Positions 37,358-48,783 of a stretch of 64,000 bases of DNA are shown piece after piece. This DNA comes from Epiperipatus broadwayi (taxonomy: Eukaryota > Onychophora > Udeonychophora > Euonychophora > Peripatidae). Position 1 is the stretch's first letter; each line of letters starts with the position of its first letter. Below the pieces are notes generated by a model that was not told where the DNA came from, made no database searches, and saw only the letters and a list, made by a program, of their open reading frames with translations. The DNA is taken from contig JAQFVV010006470.1 in NCBI GenBank assembly GCA_028023455.1, forward strand, positions 646,001 through 710,000, written 5' to 3'. A program made the translations under genes and the position numbers.

Positions 37358-37360
37358 TAA

Positions 37361-38920
37361 AATTTCCAGTGGCTTTCTTATTTTAGTTTGTATAAAACAG
37401 AGATGTATTATTCTTTTGAAAATGATAAGTGGTACAGATTATCATAAACTTATATTGGCATGGCACTATCACTATTAATATGAATATTTATACACTAATT
37501 TTTTTTAAAATTATATTGAGTTAAGTTTCTGACTACTGGTCTTATTCATCCCTATCTTTGTTAGCTGCAATATATTATTTCACCAATCTATCTAATCTGC
37601 CTTTTTTAGTTCACCTACATTTATCATGGTCGACCCCTACTGTTAATTCTTTGAATGAGACATGCATTTTCTTAAAACTATGAAATATCAGAAAAAATAT
37701 GACTCACTTTCCCTTTGTTCTACTGTTCTGCCATGTCTGAAAAAAACTATACAAGTGACTACTAACATACAAAAATTGATATATTTTAGTAATTAATACT
37801 AGTAATTCTCTATGTTGGATACATTTGGTTTTTATTATTTATATAGGCACCTCACTCACTGCTGTACTGACAATCATATTTGCTAATTTATTTATATGGC
37901 CACCAGTCAGCAATATGAGATCAATAGGACACATGAAATAACCCACTGATCTCCAAACCATACATGATTAACTTAATTTTATGATAAAACAAATTGATTA
38001 ATGAATATTCATTATTTGTTAACAACTGAAACATTATTGACCTATGTTTAAATATAGGATTACAACTATTTCATTTCCATGAAGCATGACACTTTCATAA
38101 AAAATGTCAAAATTAATATTTTAAAGAACTTTTATTTGTTGATATCATTTTTAATCTTGCTAGCATAAGAGCATGTAAACCATTGGAGCATTTTACCAAC
38201 TGTGTCTGGCTGCTTCATGTTATTGTCATTAAATCATATTGTCCAAAACATCAGACCGCTTGAAATACAATTCCCAGTTTGAAGGTCTTCACCTGCTTTG
38301 AGGTTACTAATAATAAAGAGCAAACATTTAATATATGTGCTTGCAAGCAATACTTTGAAATTAAAACTTTTAACATGATATCAATATTGGATATTTTTAA
38401 TATAATAACTGAGATGAACACTAAATAATTTTGACAAAGAAAAATATTTCATCTAATGTTACCCCTTGCTTTGATCTACTCTTACTACTTTTCTAAAAAT
38501 AATTTTTTCCTCCTTACTGTCACAAATGTGTATTAAACAAACATCTAATATATATACTCATATATTATAAAACACACATATACTTAATTTATACATATAT
38601 TTTATCTTATTATTTTTTTAAAATAATTATTTTGACTAATGATACTGTTACAGTCTTTAACTAACAAAACTTTTAATGAATGAACATTTACATAATCTTG
38701 AAAATATTTAAGGGAAAGAAATTAAAAAAAAACTGGCATTTTAATTCATTAAAATCATTTCTGTTGTGCATTATGAATCACATAACTTTTTCCAAGAATA
38801 TATAACACTCTACAGAAACATAATCACTCTCTACATGGTGTAGCACTTAATTAATCAAGGTCTCAATGATTGAGTGTTCAAAAACATAAACACTGTCTAC
38901 AGGGTGTGTGGGGTTTAAAA
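37361..38920. other. AT-rich stretch, nothing recognised
   Basis: No open frame with a domain. It may include the leader of the minus-strand gypsy element, since it lies between the Gag-like region and the primer-binding-site-like stretch. Confidence 0.5.
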
Positions 38921-38922
38921 AA

Positions 38923-38945
38923 TCATAGCCCCACACTGGGCACCA
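38923..38945 (-). other. Primer-binding-site-like stretch
   Basis: Minus strand starts TGGTGCCCAGTGTGGGGC, the usual form of an LTR-retroelement primer-binding site (TGG plus tRNA 3'-end complement). Orientation and position fit the gypsy element, ~1.5 kb before its Gag region, but no LTR end is visible. Confidence 0.4.
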
Positions 38946-38956
38946 AAACATAACCA

Positions 38957-40312
38957 ATGTACTGGTTGAAAAACCACCCACATGAACAAAACACAACCAC
39001 AAAGCCAGATACAAACTCAGATGAACCAAGCTAAATTCAAACCCAACTCACAAGCTCATATCAAATCAATGGATGACCTAAGTCGACAGTACATGAATAT
39101 GCACCAAGAAACTAGCTCAACTGATGATGATGATTTGAGATCCCTGAACAGACACTAATAAAGTATAGTAAAATAACTGAGGATATTTCTAAGTCAACTC
39201 ATATATGTATATGTTCAGGTTGCTAATACAGACAGTGAGCATTAATATTAAAATAACTATTGAATAATAGAGAAAGTTAAAAGCCAAATGTGTTAATAAA
39301 ATGTTTAATAATAATTATAAATTTGTTCAACTTTTATATTATGATTATATAGGTTATGTCTAGTTTTTAAATGGAATTTATAATTACAAAAAGAATGACA
39401 GTCCTTATTATATGCCAATAACTATTACACAATATTCTAGGAGGATTATATATGTCAATGTCCAACAAAAAATAAAGGTATTTGGCTGTGACTGAAATTA
39501 TTAGTCTTAATTCTAAAAGAAAGAATGTGAAATTCATTTCCACATTCATAAATTAATTCATGAAGAGCAATATACATTTCTAGAGCATAACGTTACTATT
39601 TAACAGGAAACATATTTAATTAGAAATGAATAAGAATTTGTTCAACTTTAATAAAATTAATTCATCATGATTTACAACCATGAGAGTAGGGCTTTATTTG
39701 AGCTGAGAAGTAAATGGTACTGACATCTTATAAGCTATAAAAATGAATATGAGAAATAATGGCTTGTTAGTGATTTAAATAGGAGGGCAGCTTGTATTTT
39801 ACATGTTTTAGGTCCTATCAAGGAGATGTGGAAAACAGGGAAAGCCAGGATAAAAACTACTATCAAACTTAATATTTTCTAATTTTCATGAGATACGTGT
39901 AACAAAAGAAATTAATGGCAAGTTGAAGTATTAATGGCATATAATCAAAAATACATGACATTAGTAATTACTTAATAAATATTTATATACTACAGTTAGT
40001 GAAACAAAACACCATCATGAGAAAAAGACATTTAACAAAGTATTAATTTTAAAGACCAGAGATCGAAGAATGAGAATTACTTATACAGATTAAAAGCATT
40101 ATAAAGAGAGTAGATGTTACAGTAGTTATTTTAAATGGTGGTGTAAAATAAAAGTTGAAAACTGGCCAGAAAGTTGCAGTTGTTTCAAGAAAGATATTAC
40201 CATTCAACATGGTTGGTTTCTTAGATTACACATGGCAGAATCCAGTTGGATGAAACGTAGGTGGGGATTTTATAAATTACTTTTATGACATTTTTATTGA
40301 ATGTTTCAGATT
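38957..40312. repeat. Direct duplication block B
   Basis: Partner of 30708-32573, about 8.25 kb away. It begins with a diverged SINE-like minus-strand copy (38957-39140) and lacks the ~530-bp segment of block A. It ends abruptly in poly-T at 40312. Confidence 0.85.
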
Positions 40313-40330
40313 TTTTTTTTTTTTTTTTTT

Positions 40331-40375
<45 letters not shown>

Positions 40376-40520
40376 CACCCCCAATAATAAAATAAATTTT
40401 TAATAAAATTATAGAAAAGGAATTTTTTTTTTCACCAATTACATTTTAAAAAAAAAATATTTTTTTTTAAAAAAAACCAACCCACCTTAATTTTTTTTTA
40501 ATAATAATTTTTTTTTAAAA
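40312..40520. other. Homopolymer-dominated stretch, possible assembly artefact
   Basis: About 60 bases of almost pure T, then blocks of homopolymer A, T and C runs unlike the rest of the window. This looks like low-quality consensus rather than biology. Confidence 0.55.
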
Positions 40521-41058
40521 GAAATTATTATAAATATAACAATGTGATGTGGGAAAAAATTTAATTACATTTCTGCTATCTGAAAATTTTTCAATCATAT
40601 TGGCAAATGATTTACATAGTGAATATATATTTTTTGGGTAACATTAATAAGAACACGAGAAGTTATCATCATTGTTGAAAAGTGCAAATTATTATAGCTC
40701 AGAGAATGGGTTTTTGATAAGGAGAGGAAGTTATTTTATTCTAAATTATTAATTAGAGAATGGATGCATTTTTTTTTCTTCCCAAGATATTTATTTTACT
40801 GATGATAATTTATTTTATGATTTTGAATTTCTTTCTTTATCTTAACTGCATATCTTTGCAGCTGAATCTTCTTATAACTAACCGACCACTGAGCTAGACT
40901 GAGTATGCACATTAGTGAGCTTGCAGATCACCAAGAATATACTTTATTAGGATAGAAAATGAGATGCCTAATTATAGAGGCGATTGATGTACTTAGCTTA
41001 AACTATATTAAGCTTACTAATATTAGAAGATAAGAAATGTTATATAGTTAAAGTAACT

Positions 41059-41082
41059 AGGTTTATATGTGTTTATAGGTTA

Positions 41083-41120
<38 letters not shown>

Positions 41121-41143
41121 AACCTATAAACACATATAAACCT
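41059..41143. repeat. Perfect 26-bp inverted repeat around (TA)n
   Basis: Arms 41059-41084 and 41118-41143 are perfect reverse complements (GGTTTATATGTGTTTATAGG core) with a TA array between. Lies 78 bp before LRR exon 2. Confidence 0.9.
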
Positions 41144-41221
41144 ATATATATATATGCTGCTTTTATATTCTAATACTTTTTAATATATATTTAGTTGTGA
41201 CTTATTTAATTTAATTTTCAG

Positions 41222-41388
41222 ATAATCCATTTCTTTGTAATAAACACTTGATTGACTTAGTGTCTCACATCCAAGCCTTCCCAGAAAAATTTCGTTTCAA
41301 GAATTTTATGAGGTGTAGATATCCTCCTGAGTTAGAAGGGATCCAGTTATTGGAAGTGAACAGGACATTAATGCGTGGAATTAAATAA
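41222..41388 (+). CDS. Secreted LRR protein, terminal coding exon (LRRCT)
   Basis: A polypyrimidine-rich tract and TTTTCAG (ending 41221) form the acceptor. Two bases (AT) complete the codon begun by G12715, giving DNPFLCNKHLIDLV, the hallmark start of an LRR C-terminal cap. It continues through FRFKNFMRCRYPPELEG to TAA at 41386-41388. C195 and C221 of the joined protein could form a disulfide; the CxC pair usual in LRRCT caps is reduced to one Cys. The phase match, the consensus sites on both sides and continuation of the same domain make the join convincing despite the 28506-bp intron. A short extra exon in between cannot be excluded. Confidence 0.75.
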
Positions 41389-41462
41389 TCAATTATTTCA
41401 TCATAAAAATATGTAAACTGTGACCCAAATGTTAAATAATTTCCTGTTATCTAATGTTCTAT

Positions 41463-41468
41463 AATAAA
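41463..41468 (+). promoter_or_regulatory. Candidate polyadenylation signal of LRR gene
   Basis: AATAAA 75 bases after the stop codon; weak evidence in such AT-rich DNA. Confidence 0.35.
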
Positions 41469-41628
41469 ATATGTTTTAAAAATTAGTTTTATATACATAC
41501 TTTTTTTAATCATACATAATATTTAATTATGAGATCATAAAATGTTACCATTTGTTCTTTCACTTTTGCCTACATCTTTATTTTATTTCCCAGTATTATT
41601 AATGAATGGAAAAAATAAGGTGTTTGAT

Positions 41629-42840
41629 TTATAGCTAAAGATGCTGTTGGATGGCACCGTTTTCACATTAAAACTATAAAATATGAACATTCACAGGCCA
41701 TTGATTTTAATAATTTTTCTGTGCTTTATTGTAATGCGAAAATAAAAACAAAACAAAATCAACTTTTTTAAATATTATTTTTTATTAACGTATACAATTT
41801 AAATGATAATAATAAATGTAAATTAAAATAAACAAATTACTATTTGATATGTCTTTTTTATGTTTTTTTATTAGAAAAATAATATTTGTATCGTATATTT
41901 TTTTACTTGTGTTACGGCTTTTTTTTTATCAATTTTCTATCAGATATTTTTTTAATTGTGTTATGACTTTTTTTGTTGTTGTTGTTTAAAAAATATTAAT
42001 CGTAATAAAAATTAAAATTTCTTAGTTTATTTTTTATTTTCTTAGTATTTGTTTTACTTTTTTTATTATTAACAGATAAACATATATTACAACTATTTTT
42101 TAATTCAAATAAAAAGTAAGAGTTGTTACTGTTAGTGTTAAGGGTTAGATTTTGGCTAGTTTTAGGGTAAGGTTTAGGGTTAGTTTTAGGGTTAGTTTTA
42201 GAGTTAGGTTTAGGGTTAGTATTGGTGTTAGTTTTAGGGTCAGTTTTATAGTTGGGTTTAGTTTTAGGGTTATTTTAGGGTTAGGTTTAGTAATATATAA
42301 GTCGTAAAGCTTGCAAATAAAACAGCATTATATTCTGTTGTTGATAAATCACCAAAAATTAACAACATGTGTGATTTCCTACACCATATTGTTTATCTCT
42401 TGGAATGTTATGAACAGTACGTTACTTGATGTGTTACCGAAATGCAACTCACTACAAACATAGATATTTAATGTTTTCATAATTAAAACTGAAATACAGT
42501 ATGTTTTACAAAGTCTTAGAATTATTACTTTACAAAATCTGAACATTTTAATTTTTAAAATTATACAAAAAAAACAAAAAAACTACATTTCCATACAATT
42601 CAAATACACACTTTTTCATCAAGTCGTAACTGGTATATAAACTGTGTGAATTTGGGAAATATATTTGCTTCCATGCAACATAATGCTGTGCTGCAACACG
42701 ACATAGCAGCCTGCATTCTATAGCATAACAAAAAAGTTGTATTATAGAAATTGTGGGTATGAACGTCTTGGCCATGGAAACAGCATTTTTATTACTTTTA
42801 ATGTGAAAACGGCACCATAGAATGGCATCTTTAGCTATAA
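41629..42840. mobile_element. Non-autonomous TIR element with telomere-like core
   Basis: Inverted termini of ~42 bp: 41631-41672 (TAGCTAAAGATGC, ATGG, CCGTTTTCACATTAAAA blocks) and 42797-42838 as their complement with a few mismatches. Both ends abut TA, consistent with a TA target duplication as in Tc1/mariner-like elements; superfamily not established. No transposase frame. The 42548-42868 open frame is only the TIR and neighbouring sequence. The centre holds a telomere-like repeat array. Confidence 0.65.
42128..42292 (+). repeat. Degenerate TTTAGGG/TTAGGG-like array
   Basis: About 160 bp of GGTTAGTTTTAGG-type repeats, period often 12, resembling degenerate telomeric sequence. It lies within the TIR element, so it is probably carried by the element rather than a telomere relic. 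Confidence 0.7.
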
Positions 42841-43650
42841 GATGAATACCAAAAATAATATCCAACAACTAATGGCAGCTATCATTACCATCAACAATCA
42901 ACAAACCTTCCAACTATTGGCAAATAATTCATCATTCACTTAGATTTAAATAAGAACTAATATGAAATACAATAATTGTTTATATTTATGTCTTTAGCAA
43001 TTTTTTTTCAAACTTTCTTATTACTGTTAAAAGTAATAACATGACAATTCATAGAATTGTAAGATTTTAAATAGCAGTTTTACAACATAACACCCAAAGC
43101 AGAAATTGATATTTTAATAATCATATTATGTCATTATGTCATCTGATGTACATTGATTAATCAAATATACTGTAGATTTCTCTAGAGTAGAGAGAAGAAG
43201 GCTCACAACATCGAAAAGAAAATGAAAAACTTAGAATATTATAGTTGTTAATAATTTTAAAGTATTCTATGAGGAAAAATAGAGATTATTATATAAATAA
43301 TTGTTTTGATATTTTCTCATTACTTATCAAATTAAAAGAAGTGCATGAACTCATTTATAATTTTAACTTATTTTCACTTTCTGTATATGAAGATAAAACA
43401 TAAAAAAATATGGGAACATGTTTCACAGATGCTAAACATAAGTCTTAAAAAGATTGACCTCTGGCCTCTGTGAGACATTTGGTATAATTCACACATAAAT
43501 TGAAGTACTACATTGCCTAATAACTATTTTTTATAAGGTGTTTTTAATTAGCTTGTTTATAGGCTCATCAAAAGTAGAAAGTTTTCACAAAATTATCAAA
43601 TACTACTTCTATTACTATTACTCCTACTACTACTAATACAACTACTTTTA
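42841..43650. other. AT-rich stretch, nothing recognised
   Basis: No supported gene or structured repeat. Confidence 0.6.
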
Positions 43651-43652
43651 CT

Positions 43653-43984
<332 letters not shown>

Positions 43985-44039
43985 GAACATGCTGATTACA
44001 GCTCTCAATTAATAATAAAATTTATTAGGCTACAAAGCG

Positions 44040-45415
44040 ATATTTTTCATATTAAAACATTTAAATAAAAAAAGAATACCTTTTCCAAACTAATAAGATT
44101 TTTTACATGCCGAAGAAGTAAGTGAATTATAGAAATATAATTTCCACACAAAATAAAACACCATGGTGTCTTTAGAAGAAAATAATGACTCAAACAGTGA
44201 AAAAATAAACAGCAAATCCAACAAAATTAAATTAACGTATTGTAACACAGCAAAATGAAACAATAAACATCATGTTACAGAAAAAACACAAACTAGCCAC
44301 TTTAGAAAAGTAAACTTAGCAGGTATTGATGATCTAAATCTTGTAAACAGCGATATTACAGAACCCCCCCCTGCAAACCTATGGAAGCAAGATGAATTAC
44401 AGCTAATAAACAAAAGCTTTAATAATACTATTCCTAAATAACTTTTTAATACATTCAAAAAATTATTTTCAATAAAATCAGTAGTTCTAGTGGTCACAGA
44501 CAAAAACCTAACACTTTATATATTTTCCGAGAAAATTATTATATGATGCATTAACAAAATAAAATATGAGATAGTATCACAAACATTGGGGAACATCCCC
44601 CCAATTGATACATTGCTATATAATTTTATGATAAAACATTGAACCAGAAAACATACTCACTCAAATAGTAGATTAAGACACAATATTAACTCTTCATATA
44701 AAAAGATTAAGATCACAATGCTTTGTAAGCAAAAAGTGAGTACACTTAGCCATCAATTGTAATGCAAAATAGGCCAACAAAAACAATAAAAATGAAATTC
44801 AACTTGAAGAAAAAAAACATCAATACAACCAGATAAAACAGCAAAAAACTTGAAATAACTAATAAAAATGATACTAATCAAAGTTATAGTAACATCGATA
44901 AGCTTTTAGACATATCAATTAAAAATAAAAGCATAAATGAAATACCAGATAAACAATTGACAACAAATAATAAGTGTATAAATAATGAAAAAAATAGCTT
45001 TAACAGTACTTGAAATCAGAAATATCACATCTAAAACAATGGACGAATTCAGCACAAACCCAATTCTAAGTACACCAACTAACTAAGAGCAAAACAAAAG
45101 ATCTCCCAGAAGGCCACCAAAAAAACAAAAGGGTCAAGAATGTCAAAACAGAACAATATTACAATTCTAGTTACTCACAGTTAGATGACTCAAACACCAC
45201 ATCAGATGAGGAATTAGAACTAAATTATCAAGCTGCACAATGCCAATGACAAACAATTACCCAAATATCTAACACTTAACAACAAACAATACTTAAACAT
45301 AATAAAAGTAAAAATTGGAACAATTAATGTGAGAGACCCGAACTCAAACACAAAAATTTATAAACTTAAAACAATTGATCAGAAATACACAATTAAAAAC
45401 TTTTACTGTGGGTGA
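44040..45415 (+). pseudogene. Decayed LINE relic (ORF1-like plus endonuclease start)
   Basis: Plus-strand text is Lys/Asn/Gln-rich with many stops; near 45090-45130 a basic SPRRPPKKQKGQ stretch resembles LINE ORF1 proteins, and at 45305-45400 VKIGTINVRDPNSNTKIYKL matches the opening strand of an APE-type endonuclease (NVRGL-like). The match stops near 45415, so the element is 3'-truncated or rearranged. Clade cannot be assigned. Confidence 0.4.
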
Positions 45416-46590
45416 ATTCTGCTAAATTTACTGCTTTGAATTTATCTTTAAAATTTAATTTGAAAAGATTGTGAACCTTGATTAATATAATTAATTTCAT
45501 CCTTTCTTGCTGTTGCCTAAAGGACTAATGTAATCCATATTACGTATATGGAGAATAGAATTTAAATATAAATTTTATTAATTTAATGCTATAGAAAAGA
45601 GTTAGTATTCAATACACTGTCTTAAAAGACTCAGGATTGAAAACAAGTTATTGCACAAGAGATCTAGACCATTTCCAAACTTTAAAATAATATTATAAAA
45701 TAATGTTGCTGGCATACCTTTTTCTTTATTCTGATATTTTATCTTTTCCATTTCTTGATTGTTTTGTCATTGGAGATATCGGAAGCCTGAAGCTCCCATT
45801 TTACTTTGTAAAATCGTTCATCATGAGGGACACTATTCCCTGTGAAACGTGAGGCTGAGGAGCTTGATGTGTTGCTGATGACCATACATCTGGCTCTGGC
45901 TTTCAAACCCAGCCTCTTCATCAATATCACTCTGCCAGAATATATGGGAATATCGAATCTAAGTATGTTTCAAATATTTTTTTTAAAAATGATAGGATAT
46001 CCAAAATTGCCATGAAGGACAGATTTTTTATTGTATGCTAGTATCATTACTCTGCTCCTTAAGTGGATCACTGTCTGTCTAATGTTAGTAAGGCGCAATG
46101 ATGTGTTAAAGTTAATGATTCATTTCACAAAAAATACATTCAGTTCATTGAGTTAAATGCTTTCGTTTAAAACTGTTATCGATTTCCATAGATGTAAGAT
46201 CTAATTTGTATTAAAGATTGTATAATTTATTGTCGTAAATGTAGCACATTGTTTGTTTCTTGTATACTTATTCTAAAGACACTGTGTCTAAACAATGCCT
46301 ATCAAACATATATAATGATTTTATGATTGTAAATAAATGATTGAGACTGTATATTTATTTGTCAAAATGATTAATGCTAAACTATCAGGTATATTTCTGT
46401 AATCCGAATCTGTTCCAATCTTGTAGATTATTTTGTGCATCCACAACATTCTGTTAGTAAAAATTTATTAAATTGGAATATTAACTCTGCACAAGATACA
46501 ATACATTCTATAAAATTATATTAATAAAATAATTAATAAAAAAGATTTTATAAAACAAATCCCAAGTTTTTAAATGTATAATGTCATCCC
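45416..46590. other. Unassigned stretch
   Basis: A less AT-rich part at 45739-45960 has a 63-codon minus-strand frame with no recognised domain and a TTGATGAAGAGG...GAAAG string faintly like a PLE tail (see rejected items). The rest shows nothing. Confidence 0.45.
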
Positions 46591-46593
46591 AAG

Positions 46594-46646
46594 CATGAAA
46601 CCATATATATATATATATATATATAAATGGTTTCATATATATGGTA

Positions 46647-46684
<38 letters not shown>
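46594..46684. repeat. (TA)n arrays with inverted flanks
   Basis: TA arrays at 46603-46624 and 46650-46684. GAAACCATATAT on the left of the first is mirrored by ATATAAATGGTTTC on its right. Confidence 0.8.
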
Positions 46685-46687
<3 letters not shown>

Positions 46688-46829
46688 TTTGTTTAATATT
46701 TTATTAAATATATATTTCATGTAAATCCTGATTTGTTTTGAATTATTTCTAATTAGTATTTAGAATTATTTTCTTTAGCTAATAACTTAGCATTAATAAA
46801 TATAACTATCATAAATGTAATTCCTGGGC

Positions 46830-47103
46830 TACTCTTATCTCGATCATCATCATCATCAGTCTGATCTTATGCTCTAGTGCTTTGCTTCTGGGACTGGAAT
46901 TAAAATAATTGTACTATATCATCAGGATTGTTGTTCATTGGGTCAGAGATTCAAAGAATAGGCAAATATGTTAGAATTCAGTATTGCTCCTGAGCTGTGT
47001 ATCTCAAACATGATCGGATTTGAGGTACTTTTGCTTAGGATTTGAATCCTCTTTAGTGAGCATACTGTTTTGACCGGTACAATATATATATATATATATA
47101 TAT
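46830..47103 (+). mobile_element. SINE-like element, copy 2
   Basis: Starts in a CATCATCATCATCA run and ends TTTTGACCGGTACA followed by (AT)n at 47083-47103, the same layout as 30900-30703 on the minus strand. The middle is strongly diverged. Confidence 0.4.
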
Positions 47104-48230
47104 TAATTGTACTGTAGTTTGATATATATATATATATTGATTTGTATTTTACATATATTGTGAAACGAATACAGATATCAAACTTTATTTATTACATATA
47201 TATATATATATATACACCTTTACCCCACTTAGCAATGTTAATTGGTCCTCCAAAACTCATCACTAAGCAAGAATATTGTATATAAAATACATAATTATAA
47301 TGAGGGTCTATGGGAAAAAAATTGGTCGGTTCCAGTCAATGTAAAATATTGACATTGGTTTCCAAGCTCAAAGATTTTCTTGATTTTTTCATGACAATGA
47401 TAACTAAATACGATATCTAAAAAGTCAAGTTTTATATCACTTGGGAAAAAATGCATACTTTCACTTTAAAAAGTACAGAAGAGCAAAAAGAAAGAGAAAG
47501 TGAAACTAAATTTGAATTTAAAAGTTTTTATATTCTTCCACAGAAGTTTTTCACTGTAATGAAAAAAAGAAATCCATACTGAAGTGATTCTTTTAAAAAT
47601 TGTATTACAGTATATATTACTACTATACAATTATGTTATTACTTATGTGGAATTACTCAAATTAAAAAATGATGTGTAATTATTAATTATTTAATTGAAT
47701 ATACAGACTTATTACTGTACTCCACAGTAACAAAATGCTTAATTCTTATCATAAAGCAGTCAACTTTAGAAAAAAAAATCATCTTATTTTAAAAGTAAAA
47801 AAATTAACTTCTAATTTTCTAAAACATACAGCAAAGTTTATTTTTCTTTTATTTTTTTTTACTATATTTTTAGTAATGTAATAATGCCCCCCTCCCCATT
47901 CATGTAGAAGAAAATTCATTAACATTTATTTTATATGCAATCGGTTTTTCTTTTTAAATTTTTTTAATTCGACATTTGCATTTTAAAATGTTGTTTTTCT
48001 TTTGATTTGAAACAACTTGAGTGTAAACAACATATTTATTAATGAAGTTACAAAATCAATAACTATTTTTACTTTACTATCCAGGTATTCTAAAAACAAT
48101 CTATCATAATTAATAAACACATACACACAGTTTAATATTCATATTTAGTGTTTTCCTGAAAGTTTGTGATGATAGTATTTTAGTTGTCCTGTACTGTATT
48201 TATATACAGTATTGGACTATTTCATCATCT
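47104..48230. other. AT-rich stretch with short TA arrays
   Basis: TA runs near 47120-47136 and 47196-47213; otherwise no gene or element seen. Confidence 0.6.
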
Positions 48231-48231
48231 A

Positions 48232-48346
48232 ATATGTGTTGAATGTCTTTAGAAAAAATATACTTTATTTAAATAATCCAAGTACTGTACATTATATTTA
48301 AATAAAGTTTAATTTTTCTAAAGACATTCAACACTTATATATACAG
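48232..48346. repeat. ~115-bp palindromic element, long hairpin
   Basis: About 37-bp arms, GTTGAATGTCTTTAGAAAAA on the left and its complement on the right, separated by ~35 bases. Could be a MITE or a hairpin-forming transcript; no coding content. Confidence 0.75.
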
Positions 48347-48473
48347 TATTATAGATTCAGTAATTAAAGATATTTTAAGTTTATATGTTCTATATTCAAA
48401 ATACTGAATGCTGCACTAACATGTTTTAAGAATAAAATATTGTATGAGTATACAATTACAGCAAAGTCATTAC

Positions 48474-48476
<3 letters not shown>

Positions 48477-48523
<47 letters not shown>
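48477..48523. repeat. (TA)n array
   Basis: Pure TA microsatellite; a second one lies at 48749-48778. Confidence 0.95.
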
Positions 48524-48528
<5 letters not shown>

Positions 48529-48745
48529 ATATACTTTTGCTTTTGGTTAAAATGAATTTAAAATACCTATATCTCTGACATCATCAGTGATGCAAAATTC
48601 AAGATGACTTCCAAAATTTTTTTATTTATATTTTTTCGGATTGCTATAGTGAAAAATTAATTGTAAATTAAAGTAGTGGGTATAAATTGATGATGATGGC
48701 TATTGTGAAATATCACTAAATAGTCAATCACTAAGCAAGATAAAG

Positions 48746-48779
<34 letters not shown>

Positions 48780-48783
<4 letters not shown>

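Larger units (their letters stand above)
33660..37360 (-). mobile_element. Decayed Ty3/gypsy-type LTR retrotransposon
   Basis: On the minus strand the order is Gag-like, protease, reverse transcriptase, RNase H, integrase, which is the Ty3/gypsy (not Copia) arrangement. Every domain is broken by stops and frameshifts. A primer-binding-site-like stretch lies upstream at 38923-38945. LTRs were not found by eye, so ends are approximate. It sits inside the LRR intron in antisense orientation. Confidence 0.85.

Noticed and set aside
42128-42292. Interstitial telomere from a chromosome fusion
   Set aside because: The array is degenerate and lies centrally between inverted termini of a TIR element, so carriage by the element is simpler.
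45739-45930. Possible PLE tail and hammerhead (TTGATGAAGAGG ... GAAAGCC on the minus strand)
   Set aside because: TTGATGA would leave U3 against G8, stem II does not pair convincingly and no PLE coding sequence adjoins it.
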